A program made the position numbers and the translations under genes. The notes beneath the pieces are model-generated. The model saw nothing but the letters and a program-made list of their open reading frames with translations, was not told the origin of the DNA and did not search any database. This document shows, piece by piece, positions 22,474 to 36,300 of a stretch of DNA of 64,000 nt. The stretch is from Micropterus salmoides (Eukaryota > Chordata > Actinopteri > Centrarchiformes > Centrarchidae): positions 5,433,100 through 5,497,099 of the forward strand of contig NW_024044459.1 of assembly GCF_014851395.1 (NCBI RefSeq). Reading direction: 5' to 3'. Numbering within the stretch: the first letter of the stretch is position 1; each line of letters begins with the position of its first letter.

Positions 22474-25289
22474 GTAAGTTCATCTTAGAGGCTTTAAATA
22501 TGCCTCCAGCCTTCGTTTTTGAGACGCACATTGTCTATGTGATGGTCAGCAATGATGTTTGTGAAGTGTTACTGCAGGCTTTTCTTTGTCTCGGACCTTT
22601 TAGTAGCTACATCATGATTTAAAGTTTTGCTCTGTCTTTCTAAAATCTGTCTTAGCATGAGGGAGTTTTTAAGGACTTGTAGTAAGTGATACAATATGAG
22701 CTAGAATTATATGAACAATCTCTTTACATAGTTTACATAATTTAAACGTCTTCATTCTATAACCTTGTACTCTATTCCAGCATTACTGAATGTGCATTAG
22801 TTAAAACTATTAATCAACTAGTCCTTAATCATCGTGATTAATCATCAACAATTTTGGTAATCGACTAATTAATTTATCAAGCAAATATACCAAACATTTG
22901 CTAGTTCCAGTATCTTGAATGTGAAAATAGGCTGCTTTTCTCTTTTTATATCAGGAATTTTTATGGATTTGGTTTTCAGATGTGGGTTGGCTTTTTTCTG
23001 GCATTTGATTGACGATGAATAGATGAATCTGAAAAATAGAATAAGTTGCAGCCCAAGTTGCATCAATGAAGGTATTTTGATTCTATTGCACGATACATTT
23101 TTCTTGTATTGGTCAAAATGATTTTTAAAAAGGTGTCGAAAGACATTGTGGAATAGAGGAAATGTCTGTTTAGTGCATTTCATTCTCAGCCCTTTTCTTG
23201 CAGCGAAGCTCCACTACAAGTGCTTCAGAAAAGGGCACGAGAAGAGCAGTTGACATTCTTATAATCTGACATTTTGACCTTTTCAACCGAAGCAAAGATC
23301 CCCACCAGCAGCGGGCGGGACTCGTGTCTTACTGCCATGAAGGTGAAAGCCCTCCTGTCCTTACAGCATGATGAAACTGAATCTGTGAGGTTTTAAATAG
23401 GGGTTCATAGATATGATTTCTTTAGTCCAGACTGTCAGCGTTTCTGAAGCAAAAAGCAGCAGATGTCTCTGATTCTCAAGTTCAGTGAAGTTCTTGGCAT
23501 TTTGTTTTGTGGCTAGAGAAAAGGGGAGCCAGTGTTGCTTAATGGCTGCAGCTTTGTCCAATTTTCATCCTTTGTCCAAAAGATTCTAAAAGAGATTGTT
23601 TGGTTTTTGAGCTTGAAACGGGATACATTCAACAATGAGCTGGTCTGGAAACACGATAGAAATGTATTGACTGTCTTGAACCATAGTTTTCATGTACACG
23701 CTGACCAGGTTTTTCTAATGACAACATGGCTTTCTGGACGGACACATTGTGAGCCGACCCAGAGGCTGTGGGCTTCATTCCTTCTGTTTGTTCTGTAATG
23801 TGTGTGTTGTTTCTAGCTTGTGTAACCACTGCCACGTTACAATGAGGAAAGTAGAAACCCTGCAGCTGAAACATCATCTGTCCCCTGCCAGATGTTTTTA
23901 TACAAAAGCAGTGGGTAATTTCAGTTGTGCACATATTTTTGAGTTGTATTTTGTTCGACACCAAACTCTTGGTTGTAGTGTGATTTAGTCTTTCTCTTTA
24001 AAGGAGGCAGAAGCATTGGTCTGGCCGTATATCAGTGTTTTTCTGCGGCATTACGTCATCCTGCAGGTGTCTGTTTCAGGCTTGAGTCCAGCTCATCTTG
24101 GACTCATTTTCTGAACTTAACTAAAAGGAAACTAAGGAAACTAACAGATGATCATCTCTTGACACACAGTAATTTGAATAATTGTGTAACTGTTTTACAT
24201 AAAATGATATTCAGCTACTTTATATAATCTATAAATATAATAGTATATTGCCTAGCCACTCCATTTGTCTTATACTAGGGTGTTGTTCTATCCTGTGAAA
24301 AATCCATGGGTGCTGTACCTTTACCATTTACACAAGCCTAATCTGCTCCTAAGAAAATTTAAAAAAGCACATGAAACAGTGCTTTTGATTGAATGCAAAT
24401 GAAAATTATGATGATATTACTTTAAAGCTGCATTTGCTGATTTGTTTTACCATTTGGTGGCAGTGAAAGAAGCTGATAACACAACACAACACCTTATAAA
24501 GTTGTGCGAACGTGTTAGCAAAGAGCAACAACAGCATTTATTTGGAGTTGTGTAAGTTTGAGTTTGTAGTTTTGTTGTGGTCTCTGCTAACTCCTGAGGG
24601 AACGATTTGGCTTTTGAGCATATGAGTGCTCTACTTGCTTTGTCTACTTTTTCATTCAAAACAGCTGCCTGCTGTTGCTGCAAAACTATGTTGCTGAGGG
24701 CAGAGAGAGGGAACCAAAACAGTAAATTTGTTGGCTCTAAAATTAAAACAGTGAAAAATAAAAATACAAGACAAAAAAACCCTAAGAGGAACTGCAGGAT
24801 CGGCTGATAGTTCTCTGTGGGTTTGTCGTTACAAGCAACCCAATTCACATTACACGCAGGGGTTAAATCTGAAAATATTAATTATTGCAGCTTTAATATT
24901 CCAAGTGGAAGGACATCATTGATGGCAAGCTGTTTTTTGAGGGGCACTTCAACAATTTAGAATTGCACTTTCATAACTTTTTGTTGACTCACAAGAGACA
25001 GATTTAAAATAGAAAGGTCGAAATGAAAGTTGCAGAGATATTGCCCTGTTTTGTCCCTAGTATGGGACAATTTTCTGAAGCTCTGGATCCTACATGTCCC
25101 ATAATGTAACTAATAGAGTGTTTTATCAGACCCCCCACCCCGCGTGGTAAATGGCCACTCCCAAACTCCATGTCCCCAGTTTGTCATCAGGAAGTGCCCC
25201 TTTAATATCCACTGCCAAACTTGTTCTTCAGTCTCATCGTGAGGGAGCATCTGAATTGTAATGCTCCTCTCTTTTTGTCTTTTCATTAG
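22474..25289 (+). other. loxl2 intron 1 (putative)
   Basis: About 2.8 kb between the putative leader exon and the ATG exon. It carries a family A repeat at 24422-24900. Nothing else is recognised. Confidence 0.45.
24422..24900 (-). repeat. Family A TIR-like repeat, copy 2 (inverted)
   Basis: It starts 'tttaaagctgcatttgctg' and ends 'attattgcagctttaata', so both termini carry TTAAAGCTGCA-type words in inverse orientation. The interior has 'aactcctgagggaacgatttggct', 'aaacagctgcctgctgttgctg', 'gggaaccaaaacagtaaa' and 'ttctctgtgggtttgtcgtt', all shared with the other copies. The 133-residue open frame at 24447-24848 is generated by this repeat. Confidence 0.7.
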
Positions 25290-25300
25290 CTCCAACCAAA

Positions 25301-25640
25301 ATGCTGGCTACACGGTGTCTCCCCTGCGTTCTGTTAGTGCTATTAGAGCTGGCTCTTGCCCAGTACGAACACCTCGGCTACCCACTGGGCTACCCCGAAC
25401 CAGAGCAGGAACAGTACACTGCTCCGCAGCTGGCTCCCGACACACCCAGGATTCAGCTCAGATTGGCAGGAGATAAGAGGAAACACAACGAGGGCCGTGT
25501 GGAGGTTTTCTACAACAGCGAATGGGGCACTGTCTGTGATGATGACTTCAATATCCACGCCGCTCAGGTGGTGTGCAGGGAGCTGGGGTACCTGGAAGCC
25601 ATCTCATGGTCACCATCCTCAAAATATGGAAAAGGCCAAG
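25301..25640 (+). CDS. loxl2: loxl2 exon 2 (residues 1-113)
   Basis: The exon begins at 25290 after 'cttttcattag'. The ATG at 25301 gives a hydrophobic leader (CVLLVLLELALA) with probable cleavage before QYEHLGY. It encodes the Pro/Tyr/Gln-rich linker and the first half of SRCR1 (IQLRLAGDKRKHNEGRVEV, WGTVCDDDF, VVCRELGY). Donor CAAG|GTAGGT at 25640/25641, phase 1. Confidence 0.93.
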
Positions 25641-28600
25641 GTAGGTATTGTACAGCACTGTTACATGAATGTTTACCCTCTTGTCAGGGTGGTATTCAGT
25701 ATGATAAATATGTACTCTGTCACCATATTCCTCACAGTAAAACTGAACTTTTAATATTCGGCCAATACTGGCTGAACATAGTGGTATATTGATGTAACCC
25801 CTCTGCATGACCTTCCAACTGATGACTTTTATTCAATGGAAACTGGTTCATGGTAAATGCTGCACAATCTTTGGAGAAACCAGCCTAGCCTGCCAAAAGA
25901 AATCTATTTTTCCTTTGTTGTTTCCACTACTAAAGGGGAAAATTCCTCCCCATGGAAGCGCTGATGAATTTGTCTTTTGTATCGTCAGGACCCATCTGGT
26001 TCGACAATCTCCACTGCACTGGCAAAGAAAAGACCTTGGCGCTGTGTCCCTCCAATGGGATCGGTGTTTCAGACTGCAAACACAGTGAAGATGTCGGTGT
26101 GGTGTGCAGCGACAAGAGGATCCCGGGATTTAAATTTGTCAATACACTGCCCAACCATGTAGAGGTAAACACGCAATGTCTGGAATCTTTCACACTCCAT
26201 CAACATTTCCCCCAAAGGCTTTGTAGACCTTTTGTTAACTCAAACTGTTTTTCATGACATCTTTTTTACTGTTTGCCCAAAGGACATTTGTTTGTCAGCT
26301 TGCACACAGACAGCTGAGTTTTATGACGTTTATGAGCTTTTAGTTATTTTGTAGCACCACGTAAGTCTAAAAAAGCCCTGTTCAGGCCTGGAATCTGCAA
26401 CATTACTATATTATCTGTTAAAGTAAAGATGTTTTGTCATTCAGACCTAAGTGTCTGTCCCTGTACATAAATCTTAGTTACGGCCGTATTCAGACATGAC
26501 AGGAACGTCATGGAAAAAGTCACAATACTCATGCAATGTTTGGCACCTGATTTTCAAGAGGGAGCAGTGGCACAGCTGGAGAACAGCAGTTTCACTGCTA
26601 TCCATCAACCATCAAGAACCTTTCCTCTCACAGGCTGTTATCGGTGATGGATGGACTTATTTTGCCGTAGAAGCCTTAATTTTCAAGTTCAAGTTTCCTA
26701 CATTTCCCATGATGCAACTTAGCGTCTTTTTGTTAGACACTCTTTGCATGGTAAATGCTCATGTCTTTCAAAATCATCAACCCCCTTTTGTATACAGGCT
26801 CTCTGTTAAAAATTCTGGACTCAAAGGTGAGATACCCCTGATGACATCATTAGAGTTTTTCTTTCAGACAAAGCTCCTCTGAAGTCACAAAAAACATTAT
26901 ACAACTGCTTTCACAGTTTGAGTAGTACTCCCAATGAATTATAAATCGTTCCTGGTTTTTGGCTGGAAAATGCTCTGTACACTTAAAGTCAATAACCCTC
27001 CCTGACTCTCAGCTTTAATAACAGTCTTTTCTAAATAGCCTGCAGTGAAAGTGTGTCAAGTTAAAGAAGGTCATTTTTAGGTGTCCCAGTTGTCTGGCAG
27101 GACATTTGAAAGGCTCCACAGAGTGTTGCTTTCTGGGCCGGCTAATAGGATCCAAGCTAATTGCCACCCAAAACAGAACGTTATATTTCTGCTCATTGTG
27201 CAGGCCTCATGAATCCACATTCCTATGTTATGAGTAAACTACTGACCAGAGCTGACTCTCTGCCTCTGTCCCACCCTCTGCTTCTTTGGAGAGTTTAAAA
27301 ACTAATATAGCATTTTCCATAATGCCCTCAAAACATGTGTGGGCAGCTTAGCAGAGCTTTCCTTTTGTTTTATTTTATAAAAGCAACTGGCTTATCAGAT
27401 GTCCTCTCTCTGACTGCAGAGTCTGTTGAACCGGCTATAATTGACAATGTGAAATCAACGTGACAGCGTGAAAGGGGTTGCTCATAGCGATGAACCTACA
27501 GAGAACCCTCACCTGAGCCTACAGCTCCCCTCGGCTTTATGGAACTTTATAGCGAGTTTCAGCTCATTGTTTAGCTGTCCGGCCCACAACTTTCCTGTTT
27601 TGGTTCAAAAAAGATCTAAAAACCCACTGTACACCCAACAGACAAATAAAGTTAACAACTAGCTAGTGAACATAGTGGAGCATTTAGCAGCTGAAGAGCC
27701 AGACATTTCCTTTAGGAGCTGATGGGGACTAAAACAGAGCTAAGAGAGAGGGAATATTGGACTCACATCCATCAGGTGACCAGAAACAAAACTCCAAATG
27801 AGTGTTAATGTTGCTCTGTAACTTCTTGTTGTGTAACTAAACAACTGCTTGCTAACAAGTTCAACCTAAAAGGTGATGATTTGCCAATGTTGTGTTCACG
27901 TCTTGTTTCTGCTGCCCCAGAGTGGTCAAAGACATCAGTTACTGCTGGTTTAAGGTTTGAATCTACCCACTGCTTTAAAAGAGTACTGCGCAGATTAAGC
28001 ACTGCACTGCTGTAACATTGTTATTCCATGCATTCTATGCAAAACCTTAGCGCCTACATTACCCACAATCCAACTAAATCGCATTAGTTTGGTTGGAGAT
28101 ATTGATGTATTATGTTAGCAGCATCTAATGTAGGCTGGAGCCGCTAAATGAGGAGTGGGCTACAGAGGTCTGGTGAGTTCACTTCTTTCTAACTCCACAA
28201 GTGACTTGAGGACCTGCCAGACTTCACACGGTCCCTCTGAAGCCACAAAATACTTTATCATTTTTTTCACGGAGTACAGTAGTAAACAGACTTTGATGTG
28301 CAACTCTTGTGGACTTCCTTTTAGCAGCTGCATTGTGGGAGCAAATATATGTAGCTGACTTTGTGTGCAGAGGTTTACAGAGACAAACAGTAAAGATTAT
28401 AGAGAGGTCCAGACGCCTGGAGTCAAGCTGGGATAGTCCCTGAAAAAAACCCATCAGACTCAGTGTTTCCATTCACTAAAAGAAGTCACGTGTGCTCTTC
28501 ATGTGCCACACAGCCTTATCATCTGGAAGTGGCAATCTGGTGACTCATGCAGGCACATTCTGGTGTGTAATGGCAGCCATGACGACATGTCGCTGGGGGT

Positions 28601-30340
28601 TTTGTGGTACGGGATGATTGGTAGGCTTTCAGAGTGCTTAGGAGCCTGCATGTAGAGGCACCAGTGCATTCCCAGGTGTTGGTAACTCAGCACAATGACC
28701 AGCCAGTTAACCACTGAGGAAATACCAAGGGAGTGAGCTAAGAGGGAGCTGAAACACGAAGCCTTGCATGCACGTGTTGCTGACCTTTGACATCTGTGCT
28801 CAGATTCCTCTCTGTGACTGCTTTGTCTTCTCACATTGTTAAACTAAACAATGTGTTGTATTTTGAGCGTTGCCGTTTTTTTGACCAACTTGTAAACTTC
28901 CAGTGAATAAACATCTCGTTCCATGAATGAGTTTTTTTGTGGTTTTCAGAGATCATGGGTTTGCGTGGACTCCAGGGGCTTTATATTTATCATTGTCAGT
29001 CAGCTGCACTGTCAACAACACAGAGTTAGAGCATATTAGAGAATATTTAACGTCACATCTCTCTTGTGTTTGTATATTCCTGCTGTGCTTTGGGCATGGT
29101 GCCGCCAGGGGGGGCCAGGAGGGACCACGGTCACCCTAAGAAAATGGGTGGCCACCCCAGTGGCCCCTCCTGGCAGCGCCATTGCCCAAAGTAAGAGCAT
29201 ATGCATAAAATGCTATATAGTGTTTATATTATGTAACCCCTGTGTTTGAGTTAAAAGGTGAATAGCAGCATACAAGTGTTCTCATATTTTAGGAGAGGCC
29301 TCCGATTCGTCCATGTAGATACCTGTCACGTTTCTAAAATTGTGACTGGTTAAGGGGCAGGACTAACAGGCAGAGCAGATCGAAGTACACCAGTGTTGTG
29401 CCGAATGTGTGTGTTTTCTGTGGAGGCAGCAACAAGCTGCGAGACATTTAGTAGCCTGGCTAGTTTATAGTAAGTTTGTCACGTTGCTACACAGTTTTGT
29501 GTATTGTAGTGTGTGAGAGCTGCAGATAGTAACAGGTTAGCACCATCGCTAACAGCAAGGTAAGCGTACGAACACTGGAGCCCCTGACAGCGCCGTGTGT
29601 GAACGGCTGTTAACGTTATGCTTCGAGGGAGACCGTCCTGTGCCTGTTTTCATCTTCATCTTTCTGAGAGGATTGCAAAACATGAGAACACCGGGAGTCA
29701 CCTGGATGATGCTGTGAAACTGGGCTCAATGTGATTCCTTAACTCATATTTTTATGTAGTATTGAACTAGTCTATATAATGCATAATAGAATTCCTGAAA
29801 TTCAGTTATGGCTTTTGGTTTAGTGTGCCACCCCAGGATTTTCATTGGCCCCATCTGGCCACCCCTGGGAAAATTTTCTGGGGGCGCCCCTGGCTTTGGG
29901 GAAGTCTGCTGCCTCGCCTCAACATTTCAGTTTATGCAGAAGTGGCTTCAGAGAATACTGGTCTGATCTGTGATCATGTGCATACATTACATTCCATTTT
30001 AAACCAATTTCAACATGAAGAAATTCCAGGGTTTATGAAATGTGATGTCTGGCAGTGCCTGCTTCCACCCTGGTCCAACAGGCGGTCTCATTTATCCGAA
30101 TTATACAAACAGTGATGCAGTCAGATTTCTCAACCTGATTTATGCATGTCAACACTTAGAAAGGGACAAAAACAGCAGTTGGAAATATCTGAGGAACAGC
30201 ATTTGACTTTATGGGGAAATGCCAACTGACTGAAGACAGGCTACACAATGGAGCACTATAGAGAAAGAGAGAGATGTAATTAGGGCTGAAGTGTTTTTTG
30301 GTGCAATTATAAATCATCAAAAGCTTTGAATTGAAATTAC

Positions 30341-30380
<40 letters not shown>

Positions 30381-33300
30381 AGCAATTTGATGACATCACA
30401 CTGGGCTCTAGGAAATGCAACGGGAATCATCATAATTTTCGAAATGATTAATTTATTAACGAGGTCATATTATGCTTTTTGCCTTTTCCCCTGTTTTTTG
30501 TGCATGTAATAGGTTTGCAAAGTGAAAAAGCCCAAAGTCCAGCCCAAAGGGAGTTCCCATCTCCCACAGAAAACTCTGAAAACAGCTCGCTTGTAGTCCA
30601 GCCTTTTCTTCTGCTTTTTTGTGACGTCACAAGAAAACACTCGTCATAACGCTCGCCTAGGGGCTAGTCCGACACGCCCTCAAAAATACTAGTGTAAAAA
30701 CACTCTGAGCTGCAGCACACAGTAACAACAGGTCCGCCTGCTGCCTCTCCTCTCCCTTCCAAACGCAGTCAGTGGACATAAAGTTGTTACTGTGATGTAG
30801 AAACAGAGCTCAGTTAAAACTTTATAGATGAAAGATACTTTTGTTACAGATTAATAACTCACCACTCAGAAACTCTTGCTCCAGTCCATGTTGCTAAGCT
30901 GGTAAGGGGATATACAGCTGAACCCAAGCCTTGTGTATCGGCTTTTCAGGGCCCGCCCTACTCTGCTTCTGATTGGCTAGTAGTCCTTAACAAGGAACTG
31001 CACATGTGCAACTCCCAACAAAGATCATGTAGGGGTGAGATGCATCACTGCATAGCTAAAACGGAGCGTTCAACACACATGAGCATAATGCCACCTCTTT
31101 AATTGTGATTAATTGCCTTCAGTTATGTTAATGTGCACTCATAGCAATGTTATATTGTTATCAGATAACTTTCTTGGTATTGGTCTCAAAAATCCAGAAT
31201 CATTTGGGCTATTAAGTTTAGTGAGCAGGGACCAGTTCTTGTTGTACTTTTTTTTAGCCCTGTGCCTTTCAGGCTGCATTGAGGCTTTCTTAGCATCTGC
31301 ATTGTTTTGGAATAAAAACATTAAAGCTGCACTAATTAATATTTTTAAATGAATGGTTCAAGTAACAATGTGTAATTTGTAAGTGGTCACACGTAGTGAC
31401 GCACAGAGAATTATCAACTCTTCACTTCCCTCTACACTTAACTTAGCTCTACTCTAGTGAGGGTTTTAGTGACTTTCAGCACATTGTTTTGGCATGCACC
31501 CATACATTTTTGATCTCACTGCTCTTATTAACCTTATTTCAAACCGCAGCAGGCGGCTGTTTTCAGCGACAAAGCTCTGATAAACCCACTGTACACTACA
31601 GTATCAGTACTGCATCCAACAGGGGACAGACACCGTTTGCTACTAGCTGGTGAACATAGTGGAGCATTAAGCAGCTAATCAGGAATTAGTGGAGACCAAA
31701 ACAGAGCTAAAAGGAGAGTGAATATTGAACTTACAGTTGCTGAGTGGCCAGAAACACGACCCCGATAGAATGCTAATAATTCGCCATGTCTGCTACATGT
31801 GTAAATATTCAATCATTTGCTAACAAATTACCCATGTCAGTTTTTTAAAGATAATATTTTGTCACTATTGTATTTACAGCTTTTTCCTTTGTCCCTAGAC
31901 AATGTGCCATTCTTTTACTCTTACTTAATTAATGAACAAATGAATGAAAAACATTCACTGAAAGCCAGCTAGTGTTATGTAGCTCATCACGAAAAGAAGA
32001 TCTCAGTGATCACAGATGCCTATAGGCCATATCCCATGTTGTCTTGCTCAGTTTGTCTCTGTTAATCTGCTCTTTTGTTCTGACAGATCTTCTGTGGGTG
32101 TCATGCTACAAGTAGCAATGAAATCTGACTGGGACATTAATAGAACCAAAGCTCTCCTCTCTGTTTGCATTTTATCTTTATTTCTTTTCTTCTTTTACTT
32201 GCAGCATTTCTCTCGTTCTCCCTCCTGCCTCCCTTTCGCTGCTGCTGCCTCTCCCATAAGTAGATTACAAGCAGCCATGAAGTCACCCCAAGCAGAGTTT
32301 ACAACTCCCATTTTCCCCTCTTTAGTCATTTTTTCCCTCCGAGGCCTTAATGTCAAATCCTCCACTTTCCTCCATGTAAACCTCCAGCCATGTCGTGGGA
32401 TGGTGCCATAAATTGCCCGCAGCACTTTTGTACTGCACTTGGATTAACACATGGCTGCAATGGTTTAAACTATTTAATTATTTTTCACATGGCTGGTAGA
32501 TGTTTCTGCAGCTCTGTAAAGGTTTTTGCCCTGAGGCATCACATTCCCACAGAGCTACGCAGGCGCATGTTTGGCCTCTGGAGACTCTAAAATGAAGCTC
32601 TCCATGTGACATCAGTGTGAATGGAGGATCTCTCTCTGGGTAGACCTTCTTTTTTACAGACAATGTGATTTTTTATGTTCAGGCAGCAAGTATCTAATCT
32701 GTTCTTTGAGGCTGACAAGTATCAATGTCAAAGCAAGAAATGCCTTTGATTATTCTGTTTTTGTTTTTCTAGTCATGTGCAGAACAGCTTTGTCACATGT
32801 AATGGGCTGTGTTGTTGAAGAGGAATGCAGAGCTGTCATTTGTATGCTAGCTTTCTTATTGGCTCTTCTCCACAGCTGTTCTTCTCTTCTTTGCTCTGTC
32901 ACAATGTCTCATATGTGCCGACAGAAAAATACACTTGTTATCTGACTGGTGTACAGAGTTTAAATCTCATCAAACTCATCAAAGTTCATTCTGGGCCTTG
33001 GAAAAAGTAGTTTGACGACACACTATGTGTGTCACTCAAGTTACTGACTTTTTATTTAGCTTTTAACCTGTCAATCAATCTTCATCAGTAAATGGAGTTG
33101 GATATGTTGACATGTAAGCTCAGCAGCTGATATGATTTCACTTTCATTTACTTGTACTTCTCTTCCATGTTAGCTTAAACATTAAAGCAGCAATAGGGAA
33201 TACTGTTAAAAATAACCTTTTGTAATATTTGCTAAAATTGTCACTATATAATGACAGTACATGAGACAGATAATCTTTTTAAATGAGGTTCCTCTGGCTT

Positions 33301-36300
33301 CTCCTAGTACTCCTAATGCCATTTGCAATAATCCACCCTCTCCCTGAACAATACAACCAATCAGAGCCAAGCGGAGTCTCACACGCAGTGTCAGTCACTG
33401 CTTGTGCACACGCTGGCACTCGTATCGCCGAGTGGCAAAGAGGCATAATTACAAACAGTGGGGAATAACCGTTGAAGGGTGGCAGTGGTGTGCAGGTGGC
33501 TCCTGTTTGTGGGTTTAGTGGGTGGTGCTTAGCATGAAGGCTGAACAGACCAGAGAACTGTGCACTCCATTTGCTGATAAAGATCATTTGATGTGGTTAT
33601 AAGTGCTGGTAAAAAGCTAGTAAGTGGACCTTTTTAGCCACTAGCGTTGCTCTGGAAATGGTCCTGAATGAAATATTGGATGGATTGCAATGAAATTTTG
33701 TACAGAAATTTGTGTTCCCCAGAGGATGAATCCTAATGACTTGACTTTTCCTGTAGCAGCGCCATGACAGATGGTTTTAAGTGTAGCCTAATGTTTTGTC
33801 AACTGTTGGCTGATTGCCATGAAATGTGTAACACACATTTGTGTCACATTTACAGTTATTTGATACCTGACTTTTCTTTTTGCGCAAACAGCAACCGGCT
33901 GTTCTGAATTTAGTAGGTTTGTCACCCTGTATACTTTGTCAGCTCTCATAGTGATTTACTTTGCTGTCAACAGACAATAAGGCTTAGAACTTTGAAATAC
34001 AGCATGAGAATAGCAGTACCACCAGCCAAATCCTTGGACCCTGACGCCCCTCCCAAGTGTGTCTTTATTTTCCACATGTTTTAATGTCACTTCAGCTTTA
34101 ATAGCATATAAAGGCAGTTCATTTCAATTCAATCATTGTCTTTGTAATTTACACTCCAGTTCAGGGTTTGTCACGACTTTGGGGAACATCTGCTTTCAGT
34201 TTGTTAACAAAAGCTCTTTTAATGGATTTTGAAGGAGGAACTGCACACTGCGACAGATAAGGACTTTTTGACAATAGCTGGACCTGAGAATAGCTGCCAG
34301 CACATAAAAATACTCAGAAAGAGGCCTGCAACTAAATACCACATTGTATATGAAGCCAGTGCCTTGGTATTTTGCTGTGGATGTGAGGTGATTTCTGCTA
34401 GCAGAATGAGTTGTTGAAGACCTCTATTGGAACCATATGTTTCTAATCTCCTAGCACTTTATTTTTCGCTGGCCAATGTGGTCTATACTCCGCTGTGGAC
34501 AGTTGAGGAGATATGTACAGTGCAACTAAAAATATGGAATATTCTGGGTTTATTCTTCTTTTGGTAGTTACAGATGACTGTGGTTCATTACTGTGGGGGT
34601 ATTTATATTTTCTATTCTAGACGCTAAGATGGGGTTTGTATCCAAAGTGACTGTAAGGAGTGAGGAGAAAAATGACCAGGACTTATATTTCATTTGCTTT
34701 TGGCTTTTGGATATCTCTCTTTTCAGAGGGTTCCCCTCATCCGGTGAAGCTAGAGAGAATCTGCTCTTCATCATTGCCATTTTGAAACTTTTGTAGAACA
34801 AAAGAAAGAGAACAATGGGAAAAGTGTCTTTTTAGGGGTAAAACAAGCAGGTTTCTGATCTAAACGTCATTATTCCAACTGAGAGGAAGCCTAAATAGTG
34901 GTTCAAAAGATTAGGCTCAGTTGAATATACTTGTAACTAACCCGTTCCTGTTGACAGCAAACCTAGGGCTGTAAGATTCTTTACATTTGATTAACAAAAA
35001 AAACTGTCTTGCTTAATTTTCTACTAAAAAGACTATAACTTTGGAAAATACTCACTTTGCCATCTTAAACCGCTAAAGCAATGAAGAATGTGGAGTTTGT
35101 GCACCATATCTTACAGTGGAGTTGTGCTTGGCCATTATGGAAAAGAGGAATGATTATTTAGAAAATTGGACCCAGAGCTCAATCCAATACACAATACACT
35201 TTTGTTCCAACAGCCTTACTGGGTCTGTTATGACCAGCACCTGACTTTATGACTTTTCTGTACTGCCACTGTTACACTATGTTTAAGTGTTCAATTCAAT
35301 GGTTTTATTACAAAAGTAAAACAAGAAAAAAAGAACATGCTGTACCTCAACAGGTTCTTACCAGCTTGTTGTCCCATTCCACTCGCCCTCAGTCTGAATG
35401 CCTAATGATGAAGGGTTGGCTTTTTTTATTGTTGCTAACCACCAAATCATCTGTCCTTAGCCCAACCGTTATTTTGCTTTGTCGTAAACTAACAGATTCG
35501 TACCTCTTTTTGAACCTAATTTGCCTCCTGGCCTGCTGTTTTCTGTTCAAATCATAACACTAAAACACTAAGACATTTTTGTTTTGTTAACAATAGATCC
35601 ATTTAATGTGAATTTTTTTTCATAGTGGTAAACCACCCCTCAGCTCTATGTAGTGTTCAAGTTTCTCTTAGCCAGTTTATCCCAACTACAGCTTGGTATA
35701 TTACAGCTGCATAATTAACTTTTTTATCAACGCATTTTTAACAGGGGATAAAATGACACGGCTATGTGTTGTGTGAAAGGGGTCGTTTGTAGAGACAAAA
35801 ACAGAGCTGAATATTTGACAGAAAGATGACTCCAATCAAATGCTTAAGTTGCTCCCTATCTGCTGGACTTGAAAATAGACACATATGCTGTAAGATGTTT
35901 GTGTTTGTTCTTCTGCCACCAGTCGGTCAAAGTATCAATCAATGCAGCTTTAACATACGGTAAGTGTAACGACAAACAGTGCTGCTACTACTTTGGTCAT
36001 AAGATTCAGAATAGATTCCTATAGAACCACTGTTCTCTTTCCATTTCTAATTTGATGTTACATGACAGCTGTAGTGTTTGATGAATGAATGGTTTTACCT
36101 GTTTGTACCTGTGACTTCCTTCCTACATGTGGAAGTTAAGTAAATTTTACAAAGTGACAAAAAATTAAGGTTTGCAATAAAGGAACTTTTGAAATAGAAC
36201 ATTTGTATTAGAACCTCAAAGTAACCTTTATGAATCAGGGCTGAGCTGCAACAGATTGAGGCCCTTTTATCTTACCTGTACAATTCATTCCACTAATGGC

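Noticed and set aside
24447..24848. 133-codon minus-strand frame in loxl2 intron 1
   Set aside because: Coincides with a family A repeat copy. The reading frame is not preserved in the other copies.
26496..26882. 128-codon frame just after loxl2 exon 3, considered as an extra exon
   Set aside because: No flanking acceptor and donor in the loxl2 phase, and exons 3 and 4 already join in frame to give the known domain order.
30341..30380. Regular repeat considered as a CRISPR-like array
   Set aside because: It is a plain (TCTA)10 microsatellite with no spacers, and the genome is eukaryotic.
32016..32411. 131-codon frame in loxl2 intron 3
   Set aside because: Low-complexity Ser/Phe/Leu-rich translation with no domain. 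Intronic.
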